A DNA stretch of 64,000 bases from Clostridium sp. AWRP. Lineage in GTDB: Bacteria > Bacillota > Clostridia > Clostridiales > Clostridiaceae. The stretch spans positions 1,240,001 to 1,304,000 of the forward strand of contig NZ_CP029758.2 in NCBI RefSeq assembly GCF_004006395.2, in the 5' to 3' direction. Below, piece by piece: positions 37,098 to 46,586 of the stretch; position 1 is the first letter of the stretch, and each line of letters opens with the position of its first letter. Both the position numbers and the translations under genes were made by a program. The notes beneath the pieces are model-generated. The model was not told the origin of the DNA, searched no databases, and saw only the letters and a list, made by a program, of their open reading frames with translations.

Positions 37098-37970
37098 ATG
37101 GAATTTAAAAATTTAATTAGTTTTAAGATAATTGCAGAGTTAAAAAGTTTTAGCAAAGCAGCTCTTGTCCTTGGATATGCGCAATCCACTATTACCTTTC
37201 ACATAAAACAGTTAGAAACAGAATTAGGTGTTTCTCTTTTTGACAGGATTGGCAATAATATTCGGCTTACTAATTCCGGTCATATTTTATTAGAATATAC
37301 ACACAGAATATTGTCTTTGTCTGATGAGGCAAAGCATGCAATCGTTCAAAATTCTTCTCCTTCTGGAATGCTCCGAATTGCTGGAATCAGTTCTCTCTGT
37401 GCCAATATGCTACCTCGATTGATAAAACAATATAATGAAGCATTTCCTAGTGTCACTATTTCAGCAACAACAGCATCCAAATTACAAGTACTTGAAATGG
37501 TGAATGACGGATCAGCTGATATTGGGCTTTATATGGATTTTGAAATTCCGCCAAAAGATACTTATACAGCAGTCCATATAGAAAATCCAATTTACTTTAT
37601 CTGTTCTGCTAAAAATGTGTTATGTAGCAAAAACCTTCTTTCTGTAAAAGAATTAGAAGGAATTCCGTTTATTGCCACCGAACCCCAATGCAGCTACCGT
37701 GGATTATTAACGAAATTATTTACTAAAAATAATATTATGCCTTCTATCATATTTGAATCTGAAAATACAGAGGTCATAAAACGCTTTGTTCAATCAGATT
37801 TAGGAATTTCCTTTTTACCTGAAATAGCTGTTAGGGAAGAACTGGCTGCTCACAAACTATATAAGTTAAATATTATAAATAGTATTCCAACCACATATAT
37901 AAACGTAATTCATAAAAATAACCAATGGATTACCCCTGCAATACGAGAGTTTTTTAACTTATTTAATTAA
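37098..37970 (+). CDS. LysR-family transcriptional regulator
   Basis: 290 residues: N-terminal winged HTH (FSKAALVLGYAQSTITFHIKQ, about residues 20-40) and a type 2 periplasmic-binding-like effector domain. The ATG at 37098 follows AAGGGAG; an upstream TTG at 37074 lacks a site. It is divergent from the two flavoprotein genes, which it most likely controls. Confidence 0.85.
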   Translation: MEFKNLISFKIIAELKSFSKAALVLGYAQSTITFHIKQLETELGVSLFDRIGNNIRLTNSGHILLEYTHRILSLSDEAKHAIVQNSSPSGMLRIAGISSLCANMLPRLIKQYNEAFPSVTISATTASKLQVLEMVNDGSADIGLYMDFEIPPKDTYTAVHIENPIYFICSAKNVLCSKNLLSVKELEGIPFIATEPQCSYRGLLTKLFTKNNIMPSIIFESENTEVIKRFVQSDLGISFLPEIAVREELAAHKLYKLNIINSIPTTYINVIHKNNQWITPAIREFFNLFN

Positions 37971-38194
37971 TGCTTAATAACATAATGTAAACTATAGTAC
38001 TTTTCTGCATTTCACGATGAATATACTAGTAGTCTGGTATTGAACTCCCTCTAAGGAAGAGCAAAAATATTACTAATTATATTGGTAGTATGCTAAATAT
38101 CAATTTTAAAAATGCTTATGCAGAAGTGGCTTGTCTTTCAAATGCCCATTTATATTACAAATTTCTTATATTGAGTATTAGACAATCTCACCTA

Positions 38195-38274
38195 TAATTT
38201 TTAGACTATACTTCAACACTATATTAAAACATGGACTTAACTTTAAAGAAACCCTATAACTGTCAAATTGACAT
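38195..38274. repeat. 80-bp direct repeat, right copy
   Basis: Partner of 32159-32238, same orientation, about 90 percent identical by eye. Its last bases (TTGACA) form the -35 of the degV promoter. The two copies bracket the 6-kb zone of IS remnants and purL fragments. Confidence 0.8.
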
Positions 38275-38296
38275 ATGCTAGTGTGGTCAATATACT
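38268..38296 (+). promoter_or_regulatory. degV promoter
   Basis: TTGACA (38268-38273), exactly 17 bases, then TATACT (38291-38296): a near-consensus vegetative promoter about 64 bases before degV. Confidence 0.7.
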
Positions 38297-38359
38297 ATAT
38301 TTTTGGTATAATATTATATGGAAACATATGTAAAATACATTATATTGGGGGAGATATTG

Positions 38360-39229
38360 GTGGCAGTACCTATAATTATGACGGATGCATCCTGTGATTT
38401 GCCAGGAAACTTTATGGAAAAAAATAATATACCATTTTTGGGGTTGATGTGTCACTTTAAAAACAAAGATTATGAGGATGATTTTGGTAAATCCTTAAGC
38501 TATGAGGAATTTTATAAAGGTCTTGAAAATGGAGAAATGCCATATACATCACAGATAAATGAATACAGGTTTACTGAAAAATTTAAAGAATTGCTGAAAC
38601 AGAAGAGACCTATCATATACATAGGAATGTCATCTGGAATAAGTGGAACTTTTAACAGCTCAAAGCTAGCAAAGGATGCAATTTTAAGCGAATTTGAAGA
38701 TGCAGATATAACCTTGATAGACAGCAAAGGTTCTTCTATTGGGCTTGGAATTTTAGTATACTACGCCTGTAAAATGGCACAGCAAGGTTTAAGTAAAGAT
38801 GATATTGTAAATTGGGTGAACAATAATAGGCTAAAGATGAATCATTGGTTTGTAGTAGAGGATTTAAAGCATTTAAAGAGAGGCGGTAGAATATCTTCAT
38901 CTAAAGCTGTTATAGGTACTCTTTTGGATGTAAAACCTATTATATACATTGAAAATCAAGGAAAACTTAAAAATATAACTAATGTTAGGGGAAGAAAAAA
39001 AGCTATAAAATATCTGGTAGAAAGATTTAGAGAAATAGCTGTAGACACTGAAAACCAGGTTATAGGCATATCTCATGGAAATTGTATGGAAGATGCAATG
39101 CTTTTAAAAAATATAATAGAGAGAGAGTTTCCAAACAATAAATTTATCATAAACATATTGGGTATGGGTATGGCTGCTCACTGCGGTAGTGGAATGCTTT
39201 CACTTTGTTTTTTGGGGAATAAAAGATGA
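38360..39229 (+). CDS. DegV family fatty-acid-binding protein
   Basis: 289 residues. MTDASCDLP at the N-terminus and SSGISGTFNSSKLAKD (about 95) are DegV signatures; GRISSSKAVIGTLLDVKPII (about 183) follows. DegV/FakB proteins bind a fatty acid and present it for phosphorylation by FakA. Start taken as GTG at 38360 after GGGGGAG; TTG at 38357 is an alternative. Monocistronic, ended by a terminator. Confidence 0.88.
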   Translation: MAVPIIMTDASCDLPGNFMEKNNIPFLGLMCHFKNKDYEDDFGKSLSYEEFYKGLENGEMPYTSQINEYRFTEKFKELLKQKRPIIYIGMSSGISGTFNSSKLAKDAILSEFEDADITLIDSKGSSIGLGILVYYACKMAQQGLSKDDIVNWVNNNRLKMNHWFVVEDLKHLKRGGRISSSKAVIGTLLDVKPIIYIENQGKLKNITNVRGRKKAIKYLVERFREIAVDTENQVIGISHGNCMEDAMLLKNIIEREFPNNKFIINILGMGMAAHCGSGMLSLCFLGNKR

Positions 39230-39302
39230 TTGTATTGATTAAGGCATTTTTCACTTGTTAGTTCCTTTCAAATATCTAAATAAATATTGCAAATATAAGA
39301 AA

Positions 39303-39330
39303 TTACTACTGTATTTAAATTCAGTAGTAA
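39303..39330 (+). terminator. Terminator after degV
   Basis: TTACTACTG and CAGTAGTAA form a perfect 9-base stem with a 10-base loop, followed by AATTTTTTTT. It lies 70 bases after the degV stop and just before the his promoter. Confidence 0.75.
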
Positions 39331-39349
39331 ATTTTTTTTGCAAAACATA

Positions 39350-39421
39350 TTGAAATTTTATAAATTAACTGTTATTATATCAATAACGTTTAATTTATCA
39401 CTACATCGAATTAAAGTGATA
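39350..39421 (+). promoter_or_regulatory. his operon promoter and leader palindrome
   Basis: TTGAAA (39350-39355), 17 bases, TATTAT (39373-39378) is a fair promoter. In the leader TATCACT (39396-39402) and AGTGATA (39415-39421) are inverted repeats, a candidate operator. I see no T-box element and no run of His codons. Confidence 0.5.
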
Positions 39422-39448
39422 CTGCAATAAAATAAGGAAGTGATACTT

Positions 39449-40627
39449 GTGACTAATTGGAAAAAATATATACCTGAGGGAACAAAGGATATCTTGTTTA
39501 ATGAATGCGCGGAAAAAGTGAAGATAGAAAATATATTAAAAAAAATCTATATACAAAGTGGATTTATGGAAGTAAAGTCACCAACATTAGAATTCTATGA
39601 TGTGTTTAATGGAGAAAATGCAACTTTGCCGCAGGAAAAGATATATAAATTGATTGATAACCAGGGAAGAATTTTAGCTTTGAGGGCAGATATGACTACC
39701 CCTATTGCTAGAATTGCAGGTACAAAATTGAAAGAAGTAGTTCATCCTCTAAGACTTTGTTATACTTCCAATGTGTATAGAGTAAGCGAAAGTTTAAATG
39801 GAAAAAATAGTGAGATAACTCAATCTGGTATTGAAATAATAGGCATAGAAGGTATCGGAGGAGATGCTGAAGTTATAGTAACAGGAATAAAATCACTTTT
39901 AAGCTGCGGACTTGAGAATTTTAAAGTGGAACTTGGACATGCAGAATTATTTAAAGCACTAGTAGATGGAGTAAATTTGGATTATGAAGAAAGAGAGAAA
40001 CTTAGAAAGAGTATAAATAATAAAAATTTTACTGCTTTAAATAACGTACTTCTTGAAAACAAAGATAAATTTGAAGAAAGTTCTTTAAAGTCTTTGGAAG
40101 AACTTCCTAAGTTATTTGGAGGAATGGAGGTAATTGAAAGAGCCTCTCATCTTATGGAAGATAACAAGAGAGCATTGAAGGCTTTAGAAAGTATAAAAAA
40201 GGTGTATGAGATTGTAAAAAGTATTGGTTTTGAAAAATACTTAGCTCTTGATTTAGGAATGGTACACAACATAGATTATTATACTGGCATAATATTTAGA
40301 GGTTATACTCATGGGTTTGGAGGAAATATATTAAGTGGAGGAAGATATGATAATTTGATAGCTCAATTTGGAGATAGTCAGCCTGCTACAGGATTTGCAA
40401 TGGATGTAGATGGAATAATCACTTCACTTGAAGAAAATGGACAGTTATGCTGCGAAAAAAATACTAAGGTTCTTGTATATTATGTGGGAGAAGACTTTGG
40501 AAAAGCTTATGAAAAAGCTGAAGGTTTAAGGAATCAGGGGATAGTTGCAGAGTTAAGTCCTTTTAGAGATGAAAATAAAGCAAGAAAATATGCGGATAAA
40601 AAGAATATGGAATTTACAAAAATATAG
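39449..40627 (+). CDS. hisZ: ATP phosphoribosyltransferase regulatory subunit
   Basis: 392 residues, histidyl-tRNA-synthetase-like. Class II motif 2-like segment LRADMTTPIARIA (about 72) and the C-terminal AFGGNILSGGRYDNL-like segment are seen, but the tRNA anticodon region is short. HisZ pairs with the short HisG encoded next. Start GTG at 39449, 8 bases after AAGGAAG; a GTG at 39440 overlaps the site. First gene of the his operon. Confidence 0.9.
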   Translation: MTNWKKYIPEGTKDILFNECAEKVKIENILKKIYIQSGFMEVKSPTLEFYDVFNGENATLPQEKIYKLIDNQGRILALRADMTTPIARIAGTKLKEVVHPLRLCYTSNVYRVSESLNGKNSEITQSGIEIIGIEGIGGDAEVIVTGIKSLLSCGLENFKVELGHAELFKALVDGVNLDYEEREKLRKSINNKNFTALNNVLLENKDKFEESSLKSLEELPKLFGGMEVIERASHLMEDNKRALKALESIKKVYEIVKSIGFEKYLALDLGMVHNIDYYTGIIFRGYTHGFGGNILSGGRYDNLIAQFGDSQPATGFAMDVDGIITSLEENGQLCCEKNTKVLVYYVGEDFGKAYEKAEGLRNQGIVAELSPFRDENKARKYADKKNMEFTKI

Positions 40628-40642
40628 GAGAGTAGAATTGAT

Positions 40643-41302
40643 ATGTCAAACATGAAGAGGGTAAAAATAGCTTTAACTAAGGGTAGAATTGAAAAAGAAG
40701 CTGTAAATATATTTCAAAGGGCAGGTATAGATTGCAGTGAAGTTATAAATAAAGGCAGGAAACTTATATTTCACAATGAAGAAGACAATATAGATTTTGT
40801 ACTTGTGAAGGCACCTGACGTGCTCACTTATGTGGAACATGGAGTAGTTGATGTGGGCATAGTTGGAAAAGATACTTTACTGGAACAAAATAGAGATTTT
40901 TATGAGATACTGGATTTGGGTTTTGGAAAGTGTAAATTTTCTGTAGCAGGACCTAAAAATTCTAATTTCTATTCCGGGTATAATAGAAAAAAGATTGCTA
41001 CGAAATACCCCAACGTAGCTAGAAATTATTTTAGAAAATTGGGACAGGATGTGGAAATTATAAAAATAGAAGGTTCTGTGGAATTGGCTCCTATACTGGG
41101 ACTAGCAGATGCCATAGTTGATATAGTAGAAACTGGAACTACATTAAAGGAAAACGGACTTGTGGTTTATGAAAATATATGTGACATAAGTGCCAGGATG
41201 GTAGTAAATGTAGCTAGTATGAAGATGAAGAAAAATGAAATAGAGGACATAATAAATAGAGTTCAAATGCAGATAAAGGTAGGAGACATATTGACAAATT
41301 AG
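40643..41302 (+). CDS. hisG: ATP phosphoribosyltransferase, short form
   Basis: 219 residues, lacking the C-terminal regulatory domain, so it needs HisZ. RVKIALTKGRIEKEA at the N-terminus, GIVGKDTL (about 74) and the PRPP loop IVDIVETGTTLKENGL (about 158). Catalyses the first step, ATP plus PRPP to phosphoribosyl-ATP. Confidence 0.93.
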   Translation: MSNMKRVKIALTKGRIEKEAVNIFQRAGIDCSEVINKGRKLIFHNEEDNIDFVLVKAPDVLTYVEHGVVDVGIVGKDTLLEQNRDFYEILDLGFGKCKFSVAGPKNSNFYSGYNRKKIATKYPNVARNYFRKLGQDVEIIKIEGSVELAPILGLADAIVDIVETGTTLKENGLVVYENICDISARMVVNVASMKMKKNEIEDIINRVQMQIKVGDILTN

Positions 41303-41313
41303 GAGGAAAATTC

Positions 41314-42618
41314 ATGGAAGATAAAATTGTAAAGACAGTATATTTAGATACAGAAGAAGGAAGCAAATATTTAAAAAATTTTAGAAATATAGAAGAGAGT
41401 ATACAGGAAGATGTAACTTTAAAAGTTTCTAAAATACTTGAAGATATAAAGAAAAATGGAGACGAGGCTCTTCTAAAATATACAAATTTATTTGATAGTA
41501 AAGAAGTTACTAAAAGTAATATAAAAGTAACGCAAAAAGAAATAGAAAAAGCTTATGAGTTTGTAGAAGATGAGTTTATAGACGCATTAAAAACTGCATC
41601 GGAAAACATAAAATTTTTCCATGAAAAGCAGAAGAAAACGTCCTGGATAATTACAAAAGAAGAAGGAGTAGTACTTGGGCAGCAAATTAGAGCACTGGAG
41701 AATGTAGGGATATATGTACCAGGGGGAACAGCTGCATATCCATCCTCAGTTTTAATGAATGCAATTCCTGCAAAAGTAGCAGGAGTTAAAAATTTGCAAA
41801 TGGTAACTCCACCTTCAGAAGATGGAAGTATAAATCCCAATATTTTAGTAGCTGCTGATATAGCTGGAGTAGATGAGATATATAAGGCAGGAGGAGCGCA
41901 AGCTGTAGGAGCACTGGCTTTTGGAACAGAAAGTATTTCTAAAGTGGATAAAATAGTGGGACCTGGAAATATATTTGTAGCTATGGCAAAAAAGAGCGTA
42001 TATGGTCAGGTAGATATAGATATGATAGCAGGGCCAAGTGAAATACTTATAATTGCAGATGAAAGGGCAAAAGCAAAATATGTAGCAGCAGATTTGATGT
42101 CACAAGCAGAACATGATGTACTTGCGTCTGCAGTGCTTGTTACAACTTCTAAAGAATTGGCAGGAGAAGTAAAACTGGAGCTTGAAAGACAAGTACAATC
42201 CTTGGAAAGAAAGGATATAATACTAAAATCTCTGAAAGATCGCGGAGCTATAATTATAGTAGACAGCATAGAAGAAGGCATAGATGCCGCAAATAAAATA
42301 GCTCCAGAACATCTGGAATTATGTGTTCAGGATCCTTTTTCCATACTTGGAGATATAAAAAATGCAGGTTCCATATTTATGGGGGATTTTGCACCGGAAC
42401 CTCTTGGAGATTATATGGCAGGACCAAATCACGTGCTTCCGACAAGCGGAACAGCTAGGTTTTTTTCTCCCCTTTCTGTAGATGACTTTATAAAAAAATC
42501 AAGTTTTACTCGTTATTCAAGGGAAGCTCTTTCAAAAATAGGAGATAAAATTATAAAGCTAGCAGAAACAGAAGGACTTACAGCTCATGCCAATTCAATA
42601 AAAGTTAGAATTAAGTAG
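41314..42618 (+). CDS. hisD: Histidinol dehydrogenase
   Basis: 434 residues, full length. VYVPGGTAAYPSSVLMNAIP (about 130), GPGNIFVAMAKK (about 218), DMIAGPSEI (about 236), SQAEHD with zinc-ligand Gln/His (about 262), and GPNHVLPTSGTARF near 370. Oxidises histidinol to histidine in two NAD+ steps. Strong AGGAGG site. Confidence 0.95.
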   Translation: MEDKIVKTVYLDTEEGSKYLKNFRNIEESIQEDVTLKVSKILEDIKKNGDEALLKYTNLFDSKEVTKSNIKVTQKEIEKAYEFVEDEFIDALKTASENIKFFHEKQKKTSWIITKEEGVVLGQQIRALENVGIYVPGGTAAYPSSVLMNAIPAKVAGVKNLQMVTPPSEDGSINPNILVAADIAGVDEIYKAGGAQAVGALAFGTESISKVDKIVGPGNIFVAMAKKSVYGQVDIDMIAGPSEILIIADERAKAKYVAADLMSQAEHDVLASAVLVTTSKELAGEVKLELERQVQSLERKDIILKSLKDRGAIIIVDSIEEGIDAANKIAPEHLELCVQDPFSILGDIKNAGSIFMGDFAPEPLGDYMAGPNHVLPTSGTARFFSPLSVDDFIKKSSFTRYSREALSKIGDKIIKLAETEGLTAHANSIKVRIK

Positions 42619-42647
42619 TAATATTTCATAAAAAGAAGGTGTTTTGT

Positions 42648-43232
42648 TTGAGGATAGGAGAACTTTCTAGAAAGACCTATGAAACTGATGTAAATGTAAA
42701 AATAGATTTAGATGGCAGTGGAAAGTACAATATAGATACGGGAATAGGCTTTTTTAATCATATGTTGTGCATGATAGCAAAACATGGGATGACAGACCTT
42801 GATATAGCTGCTAAAGGTGATTTTGATGTGGATTTTCACCACACCATGGAGGACGTAGGAATTGTCATGGGCAAATGTATAAAAGATTCTCTAGGGGATA
42901 AAAAAAATATAAAAAGATACGGCACATTTTTTATACCAATGGATGAAAGTCTTTCAATGGTATCTATAGATTTGAGTGGTAGACCTTATTTAGTATTTGA
43001 TGCTGATTTTAAAACTGAAAAAGTAGGAGAAATGGATACGGAATTGGTAGAAGAATTTTTTAGGGCAGTTGCTTTTAATGCAGAAATGACACTTCATATA
43101 AAGGTGATCTACGGAAAAAATACACACCATATGATAGAAGGAATATTTAAGGCATTTGGTCATGCACTTAAAGAAGCAGTATCTATAGACAGCAGTATAA
43201 ACGGAATAATGTCTACGAAAGGAACTATATAA
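42648..43232 (+). CDS. hisB: Imidazoleglycerol-phosphate dehydratase
   Basis: 194 residues, monofunctional. GIGFFNHML (about 36) and DFHHTMEDVGI (about 65) carry the metal-binding His residues, repeated in the second half as KNTHHMIEGIFKAFGHAL (about 158). The TTG at 42648 gives MRIGELSRKT, matching family N-termini, and has GAAGGT ahead; GTG at 42639 is in the ribosome site. There is no fused histidinol-phosphatase domain. Confidence 0.93.
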   Translation: MRIGELSRKTYETDVNVKIDLDGSGKYNIDTGIGFFNHMLCMIAKHGMTDLDIAAKGDFDVDFHHTMEDVGIVMGKCIKDSLGDKKNIKRYGTFFIPMDESLSMVSIDLSGRPYLVFDADFKTEKVGEMDTELVEEFFRAVAFNAEMTLHIKVIYGKNTHHMIEGIFKAFGHALKEAVSIDSSINGIMSTKGTI

Positions 43233-43327
43233 ATAGTTAATAATTAATAGTTAATAATTAATAGTGAGTGGAAAGTCGATGAAGAAAATTATCCATAATT
43301 GTGAACTATGCATTGTGCATTGTGAAT
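43232..43327. repeat. Small tandem repeats between hisB and hisH
   Basis: AATAGTTAATAATT occurs twice in tandem (43232-43245, 43246-43259) with the start of a third copy, then GCATTGT is repeated near 43310-43322. It is the only loose spacer (116 bases) in the his operon. Similar A/T repeat patches are common between clostridial genes. Confidence 0.6.
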
Positions 43328-43348
43328 TGAAGAAAGGGGTGTGTAAAA

Positions 43349-43957
43349 TTGATTTCTATTGTAGATTATGGTATGGGAAATTTAAAGAGTGTTCAAAAAG
43401 CACTAAAATATATAGGAACAGATAGCAAGATAACGTCAGATCAGTGTGAAATAGAAAAAAGTGAAGCAATTATACTTCCTGGGGTGGGTGCCTTTCCCGA
43501 GGCTATGAAGAATTTGAAAAAGAGAAATTTAGATAAAGTGTTAAAAAAGGAAGCAGGAAGTGGAAAGCCTTTTATGGGAATATGTCTTGGAATGCAGCTC
43601 TTATTTGATGTAGGAGAAGAAATAGAAGAGTGTGAAGGATTAGGCCTGATACCAGGGAAAATAACAAAGTTATATGGAGATATAAAGATACCACATATGG
43701 GATGGAATAACTTAATAATAGATAAACAGTGTAAAATTTTAGAAGATGTATCTCAAAATAGCTATGTATACTTTGTACATTCATTTTATGGAGAATTAAA
43801 ATCTAAAGAAAATTTAAATGCCTATAGCACTTATGGGGGAATAAATATACCAGCTGTTGTAAGTAAAGATAATGTTTATGGAGCTCAGTTCCATCCAGAA
43901 AAAAGTGGTGACGTAGGTATTGAAATGCTCAAAAATTTTGTAAGGATAACAGCTTAA
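43349..43957 (+). CDS. hisH: Imidazole glycerol phosphate synthase, glutaminase subunit
   Basis: 202 residues, class I glutaminase. DYGMGNLKSV at the start, nucleophile Cys in GICLGMQLLF (about 80), and catalytic His/Glu in QFHPEKSG (about 183). Supplies ammonia to HisF. Start TTG at 43349 with AAAGGGGTG ahead. Confidence 0.94.
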   Translation: MISIVDYGMGNLKSVQKALKYIGTDSKITSDQCEIEKSEAIILPGVGAFPEAMKNLKKRNLDKVLKKEAGSGKPFMGICLGMQLLFDVGEEIEECEGLGLIPGKITKLYGDIKIPHMGWNNLIIDKQCKILEDVSQNSYVYFVHSFYGELKSKENLNAYSTYGGINIPAVVSKDNVYGAQFHPEKSGDVGIEMLKNFVRITA

Positions 43958-43982
43958 TTGGATAATTTAAGGGGGCTTTTAT

Positions 43983-44696
43983 ATGTTGATACTTCCAGCT
44001 ATAGATTTAAGAAATGGAAAATGTGTTAGATTGTATCAAGGAAAATTTGAAAAATCAGAGATAGTAGGCGAAGATCCAATAAAGGTAGCACTGGGTTTTA
44101 AAGAAAGCGGTGCGGAATATATTCATATGGTGGATTTAGATGGGGCACTTGATGGAAAAATAAAAAATATAGAAGCCATATCAAAAGTAATAGACACAAG
44201 TAAGATTCCAGTAGAACTTGGTGGAGGTATAAGGGACATAAAAACCATAGATATGCTTATAGAAATAGGAATATCAAGAGTAATACTTGGAACTGCAGCT
44301 TTAAAAGATCCTGATTTTGTAAAAAAAGCACTAAAAAAATATGGAGAAAAAATAGCAGTTGGAATAGATGCAAAAAATGAGAAAGTTGCAGTGAATGGAT
44401 GGCTTAATGTAAGCAGTGTCAATTACATAGATTTTGCAAAACAAATGGAGGACATAGGAGTTAAAACTATTATTTTTACGGATATAAGTAAAGACGGAAC
44501 TTTAAAGGGACCTAATTTAGACCAACTCTTTAAAATTCAAAACAGTGTAAGCTGCAGGATAATAGCTTCTGGAGGAATAAAAAACATAGGTGATTTGAAA
44601 GATATAAGTAAAATGGGCATTTACGGTGCTATTACAGGCAAAGCTATATATTCTGGAAATATAGATTTAAAAAAAGCCATAGAAATTTGCAAATAA
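43983..44696 (+). CDS. hisA: ProFAR isomerase
   Basis: 237 residues, TIM barrel. Catalytic Asp in PAIDLRNGKCVRL (about 8), ELGGGIRD (about 80), and the second Asp in FTDISKDGTLKGPN (about 168) with ASGGI phosphate loop. Isomerises ProFAR to PRFAR. Confidence 0.94.
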   Translation: MLILPAIDLRNGKCVRLYQGKFEKSEIVGEDPIKVALGFKESGAEYIHMVDLDGALDGKIKNIEAISKVIDTSKIPVELGGGIRDIKTIDMLIEIGISRVILGTAALKDPDFVKKALKKYGEKIAVGIDAKNEKVAVNGWLNVSSVNYIDFAKQMEDIGVKTIIFTDISKDGTLKGPNLDQLFKIQNSVSCRIIASGGIKNIGDLKDISKMGIYGAITGKAIYSGNIDLKKAIEICK

Positions 44697-44723
44697 AAAT
44701 TACGGTAGAAGGTGGAATGAATT

Positions 44724-45797
44724 ATGAGTAAGTATTGGAGTGAAATTACAAAAAGTGTAGAACCTTATGTGTGTGGTGAACAACCTAAGGATAAAAAATA
44801 TGTTAAGTTAAATACCAATGAAAGTCCTTACCCACCATCCCCTAAGGTAATTGAGGCAATAAAAAATGCTGCAGATGAAGATTTGAGGTTGTACCCAGAT
44901 CCAGATTGTGATCAGTTAAGGGACGTTATTTCTAAATACTATAGTTTAAATAAAAATCAAGTTTTTATAGGAAATGGGTCTGACGAGGTTCTGGCTATGT
45001 CTTTTTTAACATTTTTTAATAAGGATGAAACTATAATTTTTCCAGATATAAGTTACAGTTTTTATCCTGTTTATGCTAATTTATATAATTTAAATTATAA
45101 GCTTGCAAAATTAAATGAAGATTTTTCAATTCCATTTCAAGAATTTCTAACTGAAAATGGAGGAATAATAATCCCAAATCCCAATGCACCTACAGGAAGG
45201 TGTCTTGAAACTAAAAAAATTGAAGAAATTTTAGAATATAATCAAAATAAAGTAGTCATAATTGATGAAGCTTATGTGGATTTTGGAGGAAACTCTGTAG
45301 TTGGTCTTATAAAAAACTACCCTAATCTTTTGGTAGTACAGACATTGTCTAAATCACGTTCTTTAGCTGGAATTCGTGTGGGATTTGCACTTGGACAAGA
45401 AGATCTCATAAATGGACTAAATAGAATAAAGAATTCTTTTAATTCCTATACTGTAGATAGAGTTTCAAATGCAGCAGCAATAGCAGCTTTTAAAGACCAG
45501 GATTATTTTGAAAAATGTGTTAATAAAGTAATAAACACGAGAGAAACAACTGTAAATAAATTGGGAAAAATGGGCTTTAATATCATACCTTCAAAATCAA
45601 ATTTCATTTTTGTAAGCCATGTCAAATATGCTGCAAAAGAACTTTTTACAAAGTTAAGGGAAAAAGGAGTTCTTGTAAGATATTTTAACAAGGATAGAAT
45701 AGACAATTACTTAAGGGTAAGTATAGGATCAGATGAAGATATGAAGTTTTTTATAGATAAAATTAAAGAAATAATAGATGATATAGAGAGGAGCTAA
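44724..45797 (+). CDS. hisC: Histidinol-phosphate aminotransferase
   Basis: 357 residues, fold-type I PLP enzyme. NTNESPYPPSP at the start, GNGSDEVLAM (about 82), NPNAPTGR (about 152), DEAYVDFGG (about 181) and the PLP lysine in TLSKSRSLAGIRVGFALG (about 211). Makes histidinol phosphate. Confidence 0.94.
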   Translation: MSKYWSEITKSVEPYVCGEQPKDKKYVKLNTNESPYPPSPKVIEAIKNAADEDLRLYPDPDCDQLRDVISKYYSLNKNQVFIGNGSDEVLAMSFLTFFNKDETIIFPDISYSFYPVYANLYNLNYKLAKLNEDFSIPFQEFLTENGGIIIPNPNAPTGRCLETKKIEEILEYNQNKVVIIDEAYVDFGGNSVVGLIKNYPNLLVVQTLSKSRSLAGIRVGFALGQEDLINGLNRIKNSFNSYTVDRVSNAAAIAAFKDQDYFEKCVNKVINTRETTVNKLGKMGFNIIPSKSNFIFVSHVKYAAKELFTKLREKGVLVRYFNKDRIDNYLRVSIGSDEDMKFFIDKIKEIIDDIERS

Positions 45798-45801
45798 GAT
45801 T

Positions 45802-46563
45802 TTGCTTACAAAAAGAATAGTTCCATGTTTAGATGTGAATATGGGAAAGGTTGTTAAGGGAATAAACTTTGTTGATCTGCAAGATGTAGGAGATCCTGTT
45901 GAAATAGCTGAACATTATAATAGACAGGGAGCAGATGAAATAGTATTTTTGGATATTACAGCTACTCATGAAAAGAGAAAAACCATAATTGATTTAGTAG
46001 AAAGAACTGCAGAAAAAGTGTTCATACCTCTTACAGTAGGTGGTGGAATATCTCAGATAGATGATTTTAAAAATATACTTAGAGCAGGTGCAGATAAAAT
46101 ATCAATAAATTCTTCTGCTATAAGAAATCCTAACTTAATATATGAGGCAGCAGACAAATTTGGATCACAGTGTGTAGTAGTTGCAGTGGATGCTAAAAAA
46201 AGGGATTCAGGAAATGGTTGGGATGTATTTATAGAAGGCGGAAGAAAAAATACAGGAATAGATGCACTAAGGTGGATTAAAAAGGCAGAAAGTTTGGGAG
46301 CAGGTGAAATACTTTTAACTAGCATGGATGCGGATGGTACTAAAAATGGATATGATATAGAACTTACAACAACTGTAACTAATCTAGTAAATATTCCAGT
46401 AATAGCTTCAGGAGGATGCGGCTCTTTAAATGACTTCTATGATGTATTTAATGATGCAGGAGCAGATGCAGCCCTTGCAGCTTCACTTTTCCACTATGGA
46501 GAGCTTACTGTAGGTGAAGTTAAACAATATTTGAAAACTAAGGATATACCAGTGAGGTTGTAA
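45802..46563 (+). CDS. hisF: Imidazole glycerol phosphate synthase, cyclase subunit
   Basis: 253 residues, TIM barrel paralogous to HisA. PCLDVNMGKVVKGINF (catalytic Asp about 11), LTVGGGI (about 81), TSMDADGTKNGYD (catalytic Asp about 130-176 region) and ASGGCG phosphate loop. Start TTG at 45802; GAGAGGAG overlaps the end of hisC. Works with HisH. Confidence 0.95.
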   Translation: MLTKRIVPCLDVNMGKVVKGINFVDLQDVGDPVEIAEHYNRQGADEIVFLDITATHEKRKTIIDLVERTAEKVFIPLTVGGGISQIDDFKNILRAGADKISINSSAIRNPNLIYEAADKFGSQCVVVAVDAKKRDSGNGWDVFIEGGRKNTGIDALRWIKKAESLGAGEILLTSMDADGTKNGYDIELTTTVTNLVNIPVIASGGCGSLNDFYDVFNDAGADAALAASLFHYGELTVGEVKQYLKTKDIPVRL

Positions 46564-46586
46564 AAAATATGTACAAAGGTGAAAAT

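Larger units (their letters stand above)
37971..38359 (+). other. Intergenic zone with an ORF remnant and the right repeat
   Basis: 389 bases. A plus-strand frame of 53 codons (38036-38197, containing NINFKNAYAEVACLSNAHL) is closed on the left by TAG TAG and has no start with a ribosome site; it is probably a gene tail I cannot name. The 80-bp repeat and the degV promoter follow. Confidence 0.4.

Noticed and set aside
32159..38274. Integrative element with att sites
   Set aside because: The 80-bp repeats bracket the zone, but no integrase, recombinase or tRNA gene is present and the contents are mixed remnants.
39331..39448. T-box or His-codon attenuator before hisZ
   Set aside because: No T-box sequence, no leader peptide rich in His codons; the only hairpin belongs to the end of degV.
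43232..43327. CRISPR array
   Set aside because: The repeats are short, A/T-only and tandem without spacers; no cas gene is nearby.
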